Positions 42,580 through 51,644 of a DNA stretch of 64,000 nucleotides are shown here, piece by piece (position 1 is the stretch's first letter; each line of letters opens with the position of its first letter). The notes below the pieces were generated by a model. That model was not told the DNA's origin, did not search any database, and saw only the letters and a list, made by a program, of their open reading frames with translations. This stretch comes from Flavobacteriaceae bacterium (GTDB lineage: Bacteria; Bacteroidota; Bacteroidia; Flavobacteriales; Flavobacteriaceae). A program made the translations under genes and the position numbers. Where the stretch lies: the NCBI GenBank assembly GCA_002746415.1, contig NVXD01000022.1:1-64000 (forward strand). The letters are read 5' to 3'.

Positions 42580-43383
42580 ATGAGAGAGATTCTTAGGCGT
42601 TTGATTACTGGAGCGGTATTTGTTGTTTTACTGTTATCTACAATTTTTTTAAGCTCTGATGCTTTTGATTTTTTATTCATGACCTTTGGGCTTATTTGCC
42701 TATATGAATACAAACGATTGGTTAGCCTTAAAGGTTATCATATTTTTATTGCCTATTTGGGATTGTGGTGGGCATATATATACATCATTAAAGACCATGT
42801 TCCCATCCTTATTTTACTGCTCATAACAATTACTGTAAATTTTGCATTATTGGTCTATCTATTTTCTAAAAAAGAGCGACAATTCAATACCTTGCAAAAA
42901 TTTATCATTGGACTTTTTTATATTGGGGGTGGATGCATTTTTTTAACCATGATTCCATATAAAAATAATGATTTTGCACAGCTTTTAATAATGGGTATCT
43001 TTATTTTGATATGGGTAAATGATTCCTTTGCATATTTAGTGGGCATGAGTATTGGTCGAACAAAATTATATCCATCGGTTTCTCCCAAAAAAACAATTGA
43101 AGGTTCTTTGGGAGGACTAGTTTTTGCAATAATAGCAGCCTTTATTATGGCTAAATACGATACCACCCTAACATTATTACAATGGATAACTCTTGCCATT
43201 GTCATTGTTGTGATGGGCAGTTTGGGAGATTTAGTTGAATCAAAATTTAAACGTGTAGCTGGAGTTAAAGATAGCGGCGCTATTTTACCAGGTCATGGAG
43301 GAATGCTGGACCGTTTAGACAGTTTAGTCTTTGCCGCCCCGTTTGCATATTTAACGTTAAATATTTTTGTCAATGTTTCATAG
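42580..43383 (+). CDS. cdsA: Phosphatidate cytidylyltransferase
   Basis: A 267-aa polytopic inner-membrane enzyme making CDP-diacylglycerol from phosphatidate and CTP. About seven hydrophobic helices precede the C-terminal signature SLGDLVESKFKRVAGVKDSG, LPGHGGMLDRLDSLVFAAPF (S-x-x-G-D..KR..KD.....PGHGG..DR.D). ATG at 42580, 1 bp after the LUD stop. Its end overlaps psd by 11 bp, which fits with the next enzyme of the phosphatidylethanolamine pathway. Confidence 0.96.
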   Translation: MREILRRLITGAVFVVLLLSTIFLSSDAFDFLFMTFGLICLYEYKRLVSLKGYHIFIAYLGLWWAYIYIIKDHVPILILLLITITVNFALLVYLFSKKERQFNTLQKFIIGLFYIGGGCIFLTMIPYKNNDFAQLLIMGIFILIWVNDSFAYLVGMSIGRTKLYPSVSPKKTIEGSLGGLVFAIIAAFIMAKYDTTLTLLQWITLAIVIVVMGSLGDLVESKFKRVAGVKDSGAILPGHGGMLDRLDSLVFAAPFAYLTLNIFVNVS

Positions 43384-44041
43384 AGAAGGTCAAAAAATTA
43401 TACTGATCACTTTTTTTTTAGTTAGTGCCATAGTGCTTTTATCTCATTTTTATGTTGCCAATCCTTGGTTGGAATTGGGAATACAAATTGGGGCAGTCGT
43501 TTTATTAATACTGATATTACAATTCTTTAGAAACCCAAAAAGACAGATAAACCCAAGTTTTGATGAAATACTAGCACCAGTAGATGGCAAAGTAGTTGTC
43601 ATTGAAGAGGTAGAAGAAACCGAATACTTTAAAGATAAGCGCTTGCAGGTTTCTATTTTTATGTCTCCAATCAATGTGCATGTTACCCGTTATGCGGTAT
43701 CAGGTAGCATAAAATACTCTAAGTACCATCCTGGGAAATATTTAGTGGCATGGCACCCTAAAGCCAGTACTGAGAATGAACGCACCTCTGTGGTCATTAA
43801 TACACCAAAATTTGGAGATATTCTTTATCGGCAAATAGCTGGAGCTGTAGCAAGACGAATAGTAAACTATGCAGAAGTTGGTGAAAGCGTACAGCAGGGC
43901 ACAGATGCAGGGTTCATTAAATTTGGTTCTAGGGTAGATTTATTCTTACCTTTAGATAGTGCCATAGCTGTAAAACTGAATCAAAAAGTAGTAGGAGCCA
44001 AAACTTGTATTGCCACTAAGGCAAAAAGGGATGAAGAATGA
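43373..44041 (+). CDS. psd: Phosphatidylserine decarboxylase proenzyme
   Basis: A 222-aa PSD of the short (type II) class. It makes phosphatidylethanolamine. Two N-terminal hydrophobic segments (about 8-26 and 31-47) anchor it; EILAPVDGKVVVIEEVEETE and LQVSIFMSPINVHVTRYAVS are family blocks. The self-cleavage site, where the Ser becomes the pyruvoyl group, is Gly-Ser in FIKFGSRVDLFLP. ATG at 43373 is preferred to a TTG 6 bp earlier. Overlaps cdsA upstream and the ACBP gene downstream by 11 bp each. Confidence 0.95.
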   Translation: MFHREGQKIILITFFLVSAIVLLSHFYVANPWLELGIQIGAVVLLILILQFFRNPKRQINPSFDEILAPVDGKVVVIEEVEETEYFKDKRLQVSIFMSPINVHVTRYAVSGSIKYSKYHPGKYLVAWHPKASTENERTSVVINTPKFGDILYRQIAGAVARRIVNYAEVGESVQQGTDAGFIKFGSRVDLFLPLDSAIAVKLNQKVVGAKTCIATKAKRDEE

Positions 44042-44300
44042 AAAATTACATAAAAAATTTGCTAAAGCAGTTGACCTAGTAAACAGCTACGAGAAACCAT
44101 TTCCAGCGGATCTTCTTTTAAAACTTTATGCTTATTATAAAATAGCCAATGAAAACTTTGGAAACCCAGGGAGTAGAACTCCTTTAATAAATGCTTTCAA
44201 GGCCAACGCATTAATACAGGCAAAAGATATAAGTAGGGAACAAGCAATGAAAAATTATATAAAGCTGGTAAATAAGGAAGTCACACAGAAAAAAAAGTAA
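44031..44300 (+). CDS. Acyl-CoA-binding protein
   Basis: A 90-aa four-helix ACBP-like protein. It begins MKNEKLHKKFAKAVDLVNSY; LLKLYAYYKIANENFGNPGS holds the conserved Tyr-Lys pair used for the CoA phosphate, and AFKANALIQAKDISREQAMK follows. ATG at 44031 overlaps the psd stop (ATGAAGAATGA). It likely carries long-chain acyl-CoA. Its place behind cdsA/psd supports a lipid role. Confidence 0.88.
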   Translation: MKNEKLHKKFAKAVDLVNSYEKPFPADLLLKLYAYYKIANENFGNPGSRTPLINAFKANALIQAKDISREQAMKNYIKLVNKEVTQKKK

Positions 44301-44312
44301 CACAAATTACTC

Positions 44313-45584
44313 TTAAGCAACCATCTTTAATTTAGGCGTTTTTTCCTTTTCCCTATAGGTGAAATAAAGCCCCCCTAGAATTGTGATAATATAGTATAGA
44401 CCTATTAAATAGCTTCCCCAAGACAAATAGATGTTTAGCCCAAACCAATCACCTGTATAAGTTATAAAAACAAGGGCAGCAAAACCTCTAAAAACTTCAA
44501 TCCAAACAGCATATTTTGCTCTATCCATAAGTGTTGTATATCCGTATACGCCCACAAAAACAAATCCGCTATATAGCAATAAACCATTGGGCCCAATTTT
44601 TCCAAAATTGTAAAACATAAACATAATCAATGAAAAACTAGCCAATAGCTGAAAAATAGCATACCATTGAAAGGCTACAGACGCTGTGGCCTTATATTTA
44701 TCAAAATGATAGACATTTTCAATAATTTCTATGGGATATTTTTCTTTCACATCTTCTGGACGCCATCCCGTGGGCATAAACCATATGCGTAGCTTATCTT
44801 TAAAACTCTTGGTTCGCCAAGCATCTTGTATCAACCGCCATAAGTGCTGAAAATTAATAAGCACTGGGTTCCATGTATGTACTGGTTTTAATACTCCAAA
44901 TTGAGGTGGGTTTTCATCCAACTCTTCTTGAAAAGTACCAAACCAACGATCCCAAATACACAGAATGGCAGATAAATTCTTATCAATATACTCTGGATTA
45001 ATAGCATGGTGCACCCTATGTTGTGATGGTGTCACAAAAACATATTCAAACCACCCTAATTTTCCAATATGCTTGGTATGATACCAAAATTGAGCAAATA
45101 AATGGACAGGGGCTATGATTGCTATAACACTACCCGGAACTCCAAGTAACGCAGCCGGAATTAGAAATAAGGCATAAAAACCCAATAAATTAGATATAGG
45201 TTGTCTTAATGCACAACCTAAATTATATTCTTCGCTGCTATGATGAATCATATGCGTATTCCAAAAATAATTAACATGGTGACTTAAACGGTGGTTCCAA
45301 TAACTGGCAAAATCTATTGCTACAAAACCTATTACCCATACCACCCAAGTAGCTTCGATTTCCATTAAAGCTATATATTCTAACAAAAATGGGTAAGAAA
45401 TCAGCACTAAAACTAACCCTAAAGAGTCTTTAATAATATTGGTTAATCCAGAACTGACACCTGAAACTGTATCCATGACATTATGCGTCTGGTTTTTTAC
45501 AAAATACCCATAAGCTATTTCTCCTAATAATAATAGCAAAAAAAATGGGTTTGCGTATAAAAGTGCTGTTGCATAGGCTTCCAT
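44313..45584 (-). CDS. Sterol desaturase/fatty acid hydroxylase family protein
   Basis: A 423-aa polytopic membrane protein. The di-iron histidine motifs are NHRLSHHVNYFWNTHMIHHS (HxxxH and HxxHH, around 117-134), HLFAQFWYHTKHIG and HRVHHAINPEYIDKN. It would hydroxylate or desaturate a lipid with O2. A C-terminal hydrophobic part (about 300-415) with five helices is longer than in minimal family members. Substrate unknown. It converges with the ACBP gene, 12 bp apart. Confidence 0.9.
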   Translation of the reverse strand: MEAYATALLYANPFFLLLLLGEIAYGYFVKNQTHNVMDTVSGVSSGLTNIIKDSLGLVLVLISYPFLLEYIALMEIEATWVVWVIGFVAIDFASYWNHRLSHHVNYFWNTHMIHHSSEEYNLGCALRQPISNLLGFYALFLIPAALLGVPGSVIAIIAPVHLFAQFWYHTKHIGKLGWFEYVFVTPSQHRVHHAINPEYIDKNLSAILCIWDRWFGTFQEELDENPPQFGVLKPVHTWNPVLINFQHLWRLIQDAWRTKSFKDKLRIWFMPTGWRPEDVKEKYPIEIIENVYHFDKYKATASVAFQWYAIFQLLASFSLIMFMFYNFGKIGPNGLLLYSGFVFVGVYGYTTLMDRAKYAVWIEVFRGFAALVFITYTGDWFGLNIYLSWGSYLIGLYYIITILGGLYFTYREKEKTPKLKMVA

Positions 45585-45633
45585 AATCTTAAAGGCTTAA
45601 TTGTTAAATAAATATACAGAAACTTAAACAAAT

Positions 45634-46338
45634 TCAAAAAGCATTCTTTGTTCTAAAAACAAAGCCCTTGCCATGAATATTTTCTATTTTGATTTTTGGG
45701 TCCTTTTCCAAGTACTTTCTTAAGCGGGTAATAAAAACATTTAGACTTTTTTTGTTGAAATAATCATTCTTACCCCATATCCTATTCAAAATATCTTTAT
45801 GAGTGCAAAGCTCATCTTCATGGGACGCCAAAAGCTTCAGCAATTCGTTCTCTCTAGAGGTTAAATGAATGACCTCATCATTAAAGAACAATTCTTGGGT
45901 GGTACTCTTTAAATGATATTCGCCAATTTTAAAATCTAACTTTTGAACTATTTGCCCCGTCGGTTTATTTAATCTTAAAAGCAACGCATTTATCCGCACC
46001 ACTAATTCTTCTTCATCAATTGGTTTTTTCAGATAATCAACCGCCCCTACTGAAAACCCTTTTAACACATCTATTTTTAACGACCTTGCAGTCAAAAATA
46101 TAAAAGGGAGCGTTGGACTTACTTTTCCAATTTCAGATGCCAATGTAAAACCATCCATTTCTGGCATCATAACGTCTAAAATTGCCAAATCAAAAACACC
46201 AGATTCGGCCGTACTTAATCCATGAATTGGGTTTTTTTTCCAAACCACATCAAAGCCTTTCATCTTTAAGTATTCAGAAAGTAAATAACCCAGAGAGCCA
46301 TCGTCCTCAACAAGTAATATTTTATACTTTTTTTCCAT
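45634..46338 (-). CDS. OmpR-family response regulator
   Basis: A 234-aa DNA-binding regulator. Receiver domain: ILLVEDDGSLGYLLSEYLKM, phosphoacceptor Asp in LAILDVMMPEMDGFTL, Lys in VDYLKKPIDEEELVVRI. Winged-helix domain (about 130-230): LTSRENELLKLLASHEDELC and KSLNVFITRLRKYLEKDPKI. Its start overlaps the histidine kinase stop by 17 bp, so the pair is one operon. Target genes unknown; the nearby DoxX gene is a candidate only by position. Confidence 0.95.
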   Translation of the reverse strand: MEKKYKILLVEDDGSLGYLLSEYLKMKGFDVVWKKNPIHGLSTAESGVFDLAILDVMMPEMDGFTLASEIGKVSPTLPFIFLTARSLKIDVLKGFSVGAVDYLKKPIDEEELVVRINALLLRLNKPTGQIVQKLDFKIGEYHLKSTTQELFFNDEVIHLTSRENELLKLLASHEDELCTHKDILNRIWGKNDYFNKKSLNVFITRLRKYLEKDPKIKIENIHGKGFVFRTKNAF

Positions 46339-47623
46339 TCTTGGTCAATGGGATTTTTAAGAAGATTGTGGTTCCTTTTCCTATTTCACTTTCCACATTA
46401 ATTCTTCCTTTATGATTGTCCACCACTTTTTTTACATAACTAAGCCCCAATCCATATCCTTTTACTTCATATGTGTCACCATTAGTTACTCGATAATATT
46501 TTTGAAAAATACGCTTTTTATCTTTTTCATCAATTCCTCTACCATTATCAATCACTTTAATGACCAATTTACCTTTTTCCTTGTACGTCTCAAGCTCAAT
46601 TTTTGGCGTATCAGCATATTTTTTAGCATTGTCTAGTATATTGTGAATAGCGTTCTCCAAATGAGAGGCTTCCGCTTTTATAATATAAGGCCCAGGCCCC
46701 AAATTGTACGAAAAAGATACGCCTTCCAAAGAAGACACGGCTTTAAACTCTACACAGAGTTTTTGCATATTTGGCATAAAATCCATTCTCTTTAAAGCAA
46801 AGACTCTCTTTTTTGTTTCAAGACTGGCAAGTTCTAAAACTTTATCTATATGAAGTTTTAACCTTTCAACCTCTTGACGAATAATCGCCAGGGTTTGTTT
46901 TTTATCTTCCGGCACATGCTCTTCTAACATTTTACTTGCTAAGCCAATTGAAAAAACCGGCGTTTTAAGTTCATGCGTAAGATTGTTTATAAACTCATTT
47001 GTGGTTGTAATAACGCTTCTTTGCCAATAAAAAGTCCTGAGCACCCATATGACCATGGCAATGATTCCCATAATAAACAACAGACTTGGAAGCGTAAGCC
47101 CATTTAATTTGGATAAAAAATAAGAGTTTAAATTTTTGAACTTTAACTCCAGTACCATCCTTTGATTTAGAAGTTTAGGTAAGTACCCTTCCAGTTCAAT
47201 TGGATAAACTACCAAATTACGCGCTTCCCTAAACACAATGGGGGATTTAAGATAATATGTGGTATCCCTAGCGGATAAGCTATAAGAAAAATCAGCATCT
47301 ATGCCATTGCTCACTAACTTTTCAGTTAAATAATCATTAAAAAAATGACTCGATGCATCCTTAAGGCTATCAATTTCTAAAGTAAAATAGGATTGATTTT
47401 CTTTAATGGATTCACCAACCAAAAATGTCAGCTTATTGTTCCCTTTAAGTTCTTGTTTTATCTGTTCACTTAAGGTTCCTATTTTTCTATTAAATTGAAC
47501 CTTGGCCAAATTGAGTCCAACTTTTAGATATTGGTACTGCACAACAGCCAAACCCAATATGGATACAGTAAAGACAACTAAATATATATTTCTCTTTTTC
47601 AAAACTGCTGCTAAATAACCCAA
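46322..47623 (-). CDS. Sensor histidine kinase
   Basis: A 433-aa inner-membrane kinase. TM1 (about 13-31, VVFTVSILGLAVVQYQY), a periplasmic sensor domain (about 35-180), TM2 (about 181-200, LFIMGIIAMVIWVLRTFYW), HisKA with FINNLTHELKTPVFSIGLAS (His phosphoacceptor), and HATPase with IHNILDNAKKYADTPKIELE, VIDNGRGIDEKDKKRIFQKY and YGLGLSYVKKVVDNHKG. No ATG exists at the N-terminus; start is TTG at 47623 or TTG at 47602 (giving MKKRN). The latter fits better with a T-rich promoter-like stretch overlapping the former. Confidence 0.92.
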   Translation of the reverse strand: MGYLAAVLKKRNIYLVVFTVSILGLAVVQYQYLKVGLNLAKVQFNRKIGTLSEQIKQELKGNNKLTFLVGESIKENQSYFTLEIDSLKDASSHFFNDYLTEKLVSNGIDADFSYSLSARDTTYYLKSPIVFREARNLVVYPIELEGYLPKLLNQRMVLELKFKNLNSYFLSKLNGLTLPSLLFIMGIIAMVIWVLRTFYWQRSVITTTNEFINNLTHELKTPVFSIGLASKMLEEHVPEDKKQTLAIIRQEVERLKLHIDKVLELASLETKKRVFALKRMDFMPNMQKLCVEFKAVSSLEGVSFSYNLGPGPYIIKAEASHLENAIHNILDNAKKYADTPKIELETYKEKGKLVIKVIDNGRGIDEKDKKRIFQKYYRVTNGDTYEVKGYGLGLSYVKKVVDNHKGRINVESEIGKGTTIFLKIPLTKNGKKV

Positions 47624-47784
47624 AAATGATTATTCTTTTTATGTATTTAAGTTTTTGTTTATTTAATTAACTTTTCATTAATCTTTTTACTTTATGATTA
47701 ACCTTTATGTAATGTACAGAACAGTACTTTAGCACAAGTTATAGTTATCTAATTATTTTAAGCGTAATCTATAAATAATTGATT

Positions 47785-47825
47785 AATAAGCTGATCATTT
47801 CTTCAAACATGATCGGCTTATTTTA
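47785..47825 (+). terminator. Terminator-like hairpin in the leader of the DoxX gene
   Basis: AATAAGCTGATCAT and ATGATCGGCTTATT pair along 14 bp (one G-U) around a 10-nt loop, followed by TTAATTT, ending 12 bp before the DoxX ATG. It is in the 214-bp divergent region between kinase and DoxX, where no gene needs a terminator, so it may be conditional. A near -7 box TACTTTAG is at 47725-47732. Confidence 0.55.
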
Positions 47826-47837
47826 ATTTATCAATAC

Positions 47838-48275
47838 ATGAATTCTTTAAAACAATTTCTACAGAGCAATATTATGGCCATTTCCATTGGCATAGTTTAT
47901 CTATGGTTTGGGGTTTTAAAATTCTTTCCTGATTTGAGTCCAGCCGATAGTTTGGCAAAAAATACCATGTATGAATTAACATTTGGTTTAGTTCCTTCCA
48001 ATGTTTCCATTATTTTATTGGCAATATTAGAAACAGGAATTGGGTTGTTCTTAATTTTTAATCTCTACAGAAGAGCAACGATACTAATTGGATTGGCACA
48101 TATTCTTTTCACCTTTACGCCTTTGTTTCTCTTTCCTGAACAGCTATTCAACAATACTCCTTTTGAATTGACATTATTAGGGCAGTATATTGCCAAAAAC
48201 TTAATCATTATCTCCGCCCTCATTGCTTTATTAAATGAAAACAAAGCAAAAACTAGGCGCTATTACTCCTATTAA
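47838..48275 (+). CDS. DoxX-like membrane protein
   Basis: A 145-aa protein with four hydrophobic helices: AISIGIVYLWFGVLKFFPDL, VSIILLAILETGIGLFLIFN, ILIGLAHILFTFTPLFLF and YIAKNLIIISALIALL. The pattern and LWFGVLKFFP fit the DoxX/DoxD-like family, whose function in flavobacteria is unknown. It is divergent from the kinase/regulator pair and preceded by a hairpin. Confidence 0.8.
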   Translation: MNSLKQFLQSNIMAISIGIVYLWFGVLKFFPDLSPADSLAKNTMYELTFGLVPSNVSIILLAILETGIGLFLIFNLYRRATILIGLAHILFTFTPLFLFPEQLFNNTPFELTLLGQYIAKNLIIISALIALLNENKAKTRRYYSY

Positions 48276-48353
48276 AAGCAAATAAATCTAGATTAATTAG
48301 TCGTGTAGTTCTTCAAAATGACACCGATGAACTTATTAAGAATACGCACAATA

Positions 48354-50999
48354 TTAACTCCCCAAACTAGCCAAACTTTTTTCTAAAGTTTCAATTTTGG
48401 CCTCTGCATCAGCGGCTTTCTTTTTTTCCATGGCCACAACTTGTTCTGGAGCATTGCTTACAAAACGTTCATTTCCCAATTTCTTTTGTACAGATTGCAA
48501 AAACCCTATTGTATAATTTAGCTCTTCGGTTATTTTCTTAATCTCTGCGCCTACATCTATCGCACCGCCAACAGGAATAAAATATTCATTGCTCTTTACC
48601 CTAAAACTCAACGAACCGTCCACAGTTTCATTTACATAGGTAATACTGGAAACATTGGTTAATTTCTGTATGACCACATCCCACTTTTTGGAAACCTTTT
48701 GCTCATTTAACAAAGAGAGATCCAAAGCGTCCTTCATAGCAATGTTCTTTTCCTTGCGTATGGTACGGACACCAGATATTACCTCTGCTGTAAAATCAAA
48801 CTCCTTGATTAGCGCTTTATTCACCTCTTTTATTTCTGGCCATTTTGCAACTACCAAAGCCTCTTCTGGAGTACGTGTTTCTATATGCTGCCATATTTCT
48901 TCGGACAAAAAGGGCATAAAAGGATGTAAAAGTTTTAGATTTTCCTCAAACAAATGGATTACTGCATTAAAAGTAGTTGCATCCATAGGTTTTTGATAGG
49001 CTGGTTTTACAATTTCTAACAACCATGAACAGAAATCGTCCCAAACCAATTTATAAATTGCCATTAACGCATCAGAAATACGATATTTACTAAAGTGGTC
49101 TTCAATCTCCAGCAACGTCTGGTTAAATTTAGTCGTGTACCATTCAATCCCTAATCTAGAAGCTTCTGGCTGAGGAAGTTCACTCACCTCCCACCCTTTT
49201 ATCAATCTAAAGGCATTCCATATTTTATTGGAAAAATTCTTCCCTTGTTGACATAAGGCTTCATCAAACATTAAATCATTACCAGCTGCTGCACTCAACA
49301 ATAATCCTACACGAACACCATCTGCACCATATTCTTCAATCAATTTTAAGGCATTTGGTGAATTTCCAAGAGATTTAGACATTTTCCGACGTTGTTTGTC
49401 GCGCACCAAGCCTGTAAAGTATACATTCTCAAAAGGACGTTCATTACGATACTCATATCCCGAAATAATCATACGAGCTACCCAAAAGAATAGAATATCT
49501 GGCCCCGTCACCAAATCATTGGTAGGGTAATAATAGTTTACTTCCTCATTATTAGGGTTTAAAACACCGCCAAAGACGCTTATAGGCCATAACCAAGAAG
49601 AAAACCAGGTATCCAATACATCTTCATCCTGTTTAAGGTCATTGATCGTCAGAGCCTTGTCTAGCCCTTTTGAGCTAACAACTTGTTGTGCTTTTTTCAA
49701 AGCTTCTTCCTTACTTTCTGCAACAACAAAATCATTCTGACCATCGCCATAGTAATATGCAGGAATTTGCTGTCCCCACCATAATTGACGAGAAATATTC
49801 CAATCTCGGATATTTTCCATCCAGTGACGATAGGTATTCTCAAACTTCTTTGGGAATAATTTTACCTCACCATCCTTTAAAACAGCATCTATAGCTGGTT
49901 TTGCCAAATCTTGCATGCTCAGAAACCACTGATCCGAAAGCCTAGGCTCTATTACCGCTTTTGTTCTTTCTGACGTTCCTACTTTATTAAGATGCGGCTC
50001 TGTTTTTATTAAAAACCCCAATTCTTCCAATTCTTTGGATATTTCTTTGCGAACTACAAACCTATCTTTTCCTTGATAATGAAGTCCATAGCTATTAAGC
50101 GTGGCATCTTCATTAAAGATATCCACTACTTCTAGGCTGTGCTTTTCCCCTAATGTCTTATCATTTACATCATGTGCTGGAGTAACTTTTAGACAACCTG
50201 TTCCAAATTCTATATCGACATAAGCATCCTCGATAATTGGAATAACCCTATTACAGATGGGAACAATGGCATTTTTTCCTTTTAAATGGTTATATCTCTC
50301 ATCGTTTGGGTTGATACAGATAGCTGTATCCCCTAAAATGGTCTCTGGTCTTGTGGTGGCTATGGTAACTTTTTCATCAGAACCCTCAATTTGATAGGAT
50401 AAATAATATAATAACCCTTGTCTTTCCTCATGTATTACTTCTTCATCGGAAAGAGTGGTTTTTGCTTCTGGATCCCAGTTCACCATTCTATGTCCTCTGT
50501 AAATCAACCCTTTATCAAATAAATCAACAAAAACCTTGATTACGGAAGCAGACATATCGTCATCCATCGTAAACTTGGTTCTGTTCCAATCACAAGAACA
50601 ACCCAATTTTTTTAGCTGCTCTAAAATAACGCCACCATACTCATGGGTCCAATCCCAGGCATGGTTTAGAAATTCATCCCTAGAAATATCCGTTTTATCT
50701 ATACCCTGCTCTTTTAACTTTGCAACCACTTTAGCCTCTGTGGCAATAGACGCATGGTCTGTGCCAGGTACCCAACAGGCATTTTTACCCATTAGACGGG
50801 CTCTACGAATCAATACATCTTGTATGGTATTGTTCAGCATATGCCCCATATGGAGCACCCCAGTAACATTTGGTGGCGGAATGACTATGGAATACGGCTC
50901 TCTTTCATCTGGAACAGAATTAAAATAACCGTGCTTCATCCAGTAGGAATACCACTGGTCTTCTACCTTTTGGGAATCATATTTTGAAGGAATTTCCAT
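48354..50999 (-). CDS. valS: Valyl-tRNA synthetase
   Basis: An 881-aa class I aminoacyl-tRNA synthetase charging tRNA-Val. HIGH motif in [20 protein letters not shown] (about 40-55), an editing domain (about 190-330, [20 protein letters not shown]), KMSKS motif in [20 protein letters not shown] (about 540), anticodon-binding domain, and a C-terminal coiled coil ([20 protein letters not shown]). Normal length. Start ATG at 50999. A -7 box TATTTTTG is at 51057-51050 on the minus strand. Confidence 0.98.
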   Translation of the reverse strand: MEIPSKYDSQKVEDQWYSYWMKHGYFNSVPDEREPYSIVIPPPNVTGVLHMGHMLNNTIQDVLIRRARLMGKNACWVPGTDHASIATEAKVVAKLKEQGIDKTDISRDEFLNHAWDWTHEYGGVILEQLKKLGCSCDWNRTKFTMDDDMSASVIKVFVDLFDKGLIYRGHRMVNWDPEAKTTLSDEEVIHEERQGLLYYLSYQIEGSDEKVTIATTRPETILGDTAICINPNDERYNHLKGKNAIVPICNRVIPIIEDAYVDIEFGTGCLKVTPAHDVNDKTLGEKHSLEVVDIFNEDATLNSYGLHYQGKDRFVVRKEISKELEELGFLIKTEPHLNKVGTSERTKAVIEPRLSDQWFLSMQDLAKPAIDAVLKDGEVKLFPKKFENTYRHWMENIRDWNISRQLWWGQQIPAYYYGDGQNDFVVAESKEEALKKAQQVVSSKGLDKALTINDLKQDEDVLDTWFSSWLWPISVFGGVLNPNNEEVNYYYPTNDLVTGPDILFFWVARMIISGYEYRNERPFENVYFTGLVRDKQRRKMSKSLGNSPNALKLIEEYGADGVRVGLLLSAAAGNDLMFDEALCQQGKNFSNKIWNAFRLIKGWEVSELPQPEASRLGIEWYTTKFNQTLLEIEDHFSKYRISDALMAIYKLVWDDFCSWLLEIVKPAYQKPMDATTFNAVIHLFEENLKLLHPFMPFLSEEIWQHIETRTPEEALVVAKWPEIKEVNKALIKEFDFTAEVISGVRTIRKEKNIAMKDALDLSLLNEQKVSKKWDVVIQKLTNVSSITYVNETVDGSLSFRVKSNEYFIPVGGAIDVGAEIKKITEELNYTIGFLQSVQKKLGNERFVSNAPEQVVAMEKKKAADAEAKIETLEKSLASLGS

Positions 51000-51049
51000 T
51001 GTTTTGGTACAATTTTTGTCTTATTACTTTTGGTAACGCAAATGAGTTG

Positions 51050-51057
51050 CAAAAATA
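51050..51057 (-). promoter_or_regulatory. -7 box of valS
   Basis: The minus strand reads TATTTTTG (TAnnTTTG), about 50 nt before the ATG. No -33 TTG at the right distance; no T-box or leader peptide seen. Confidence 0.4.
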
Positions 51058-51147
51058 CTATGTTAAATTTTAGTAATCCGTATGCTTTTTACCCAATTTT
51101 AAAATACGAAACAAAAATAAGTAACGTTATTAACTAACAAAAGAATT

Positions 51148-51178
51148 TTGGATGATGATGCCAAAACATTTACATTTG
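51148..51178 (+). promoter_or_regulatory. Promoter of the DUF1573 gene
   Basis: TTG (51148-51150), 20-bp spacer, TACATTTG (51171-51178): full match to the Bacteroidota promoter, 19 nt before the ATG. Confidence 0.7.
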
Positions 51179-51197
51179 AATCCACCCAAAACCAAAA

Positions 51198-51590
51198 ATG
51201 ATGAAAAAGATAGTATTAGTATTATTTATAGGCCTACTTGGATTTAGTTTAACGGCTCAAAATGGTTCTGCAAAAATAGAATTTACTTCAGAGACCGTTG
51301 ATTACGGAACAATAGAAAAAGGTAGTGATGGTGTGAGAGTTTTTGAATTCACCAATACAGGTAGCGCACCGTTGATTATAAGCAAAGTAAGCTCGAGTTG
51401 TGGATGTACCATTCCAAAAAAACCAGAAGCTCCTATTTTACCTGGAAAAACAGGCGAAATACAAGTGAAATATGATACAAACAGAGTTGGTCCCATTAGA
51501 AAAGCCATTACGGTGATTTCCAATGCTGACACACCTACCAAAATATTAAAAATAAAAGGTGAAGTAAAAGCACCCGTTGTAGTGCAGTAA
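51198..51590 (+). CDS. DUF1573 domain secreted protein
   Basis: A 130-aa protein: signal peptide (MMKKIVLVLFIGLLGFSLTA) and one immunoglobulin-like DUF1573 domain with FTSETVDYGTIEKGSDGVRV, FEFTNTGSAPLIISKVSSSC and GCTIPKKPEAPILPGKTGEI. The family is abundant in Bacteroidota and its role is unknown. Monocistronic, with own promoter and a shared terminator with the convergent PDZ gene. A second ATG one codon downstream is possible. Confidence 0.93.
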   Translation: MMKKIVLVLFIGLLGFSLTAQNGSAKIEFTSETVDYGTIEKGSDGVRVFEFTNTGSAPLIISKVSSSCGCTIPKKPEAPILPGKTGEIQVKYDTNRVGPIRKAITVISNADTPTKILKIKGEVKAPVVVQ

Positions 51591-51612
51591 TTAAACACTC
51601 AACATAAAATTT

Positions 51613-51641
51613 AAAGCCAGCTTTTTAAAAGCTGGCTTTTT
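51613..51641. terminator. Bidirectional terminator between DUF1573 and PDZ protease genes
   Basis: AAAGCCAGCTTTT and AAAAGCTGGCTTT form a 13-bp stem with A and T runs on both sides; serves two convergent genes. Confidence 0.88.
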
Positions 51642-51644
51642 TAT

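Noticed and set aside
48354-51100. T-box or leader-peptide control of valS
   Set aside because: No run of Val codons, no T-box sequence or terminator in the leader.
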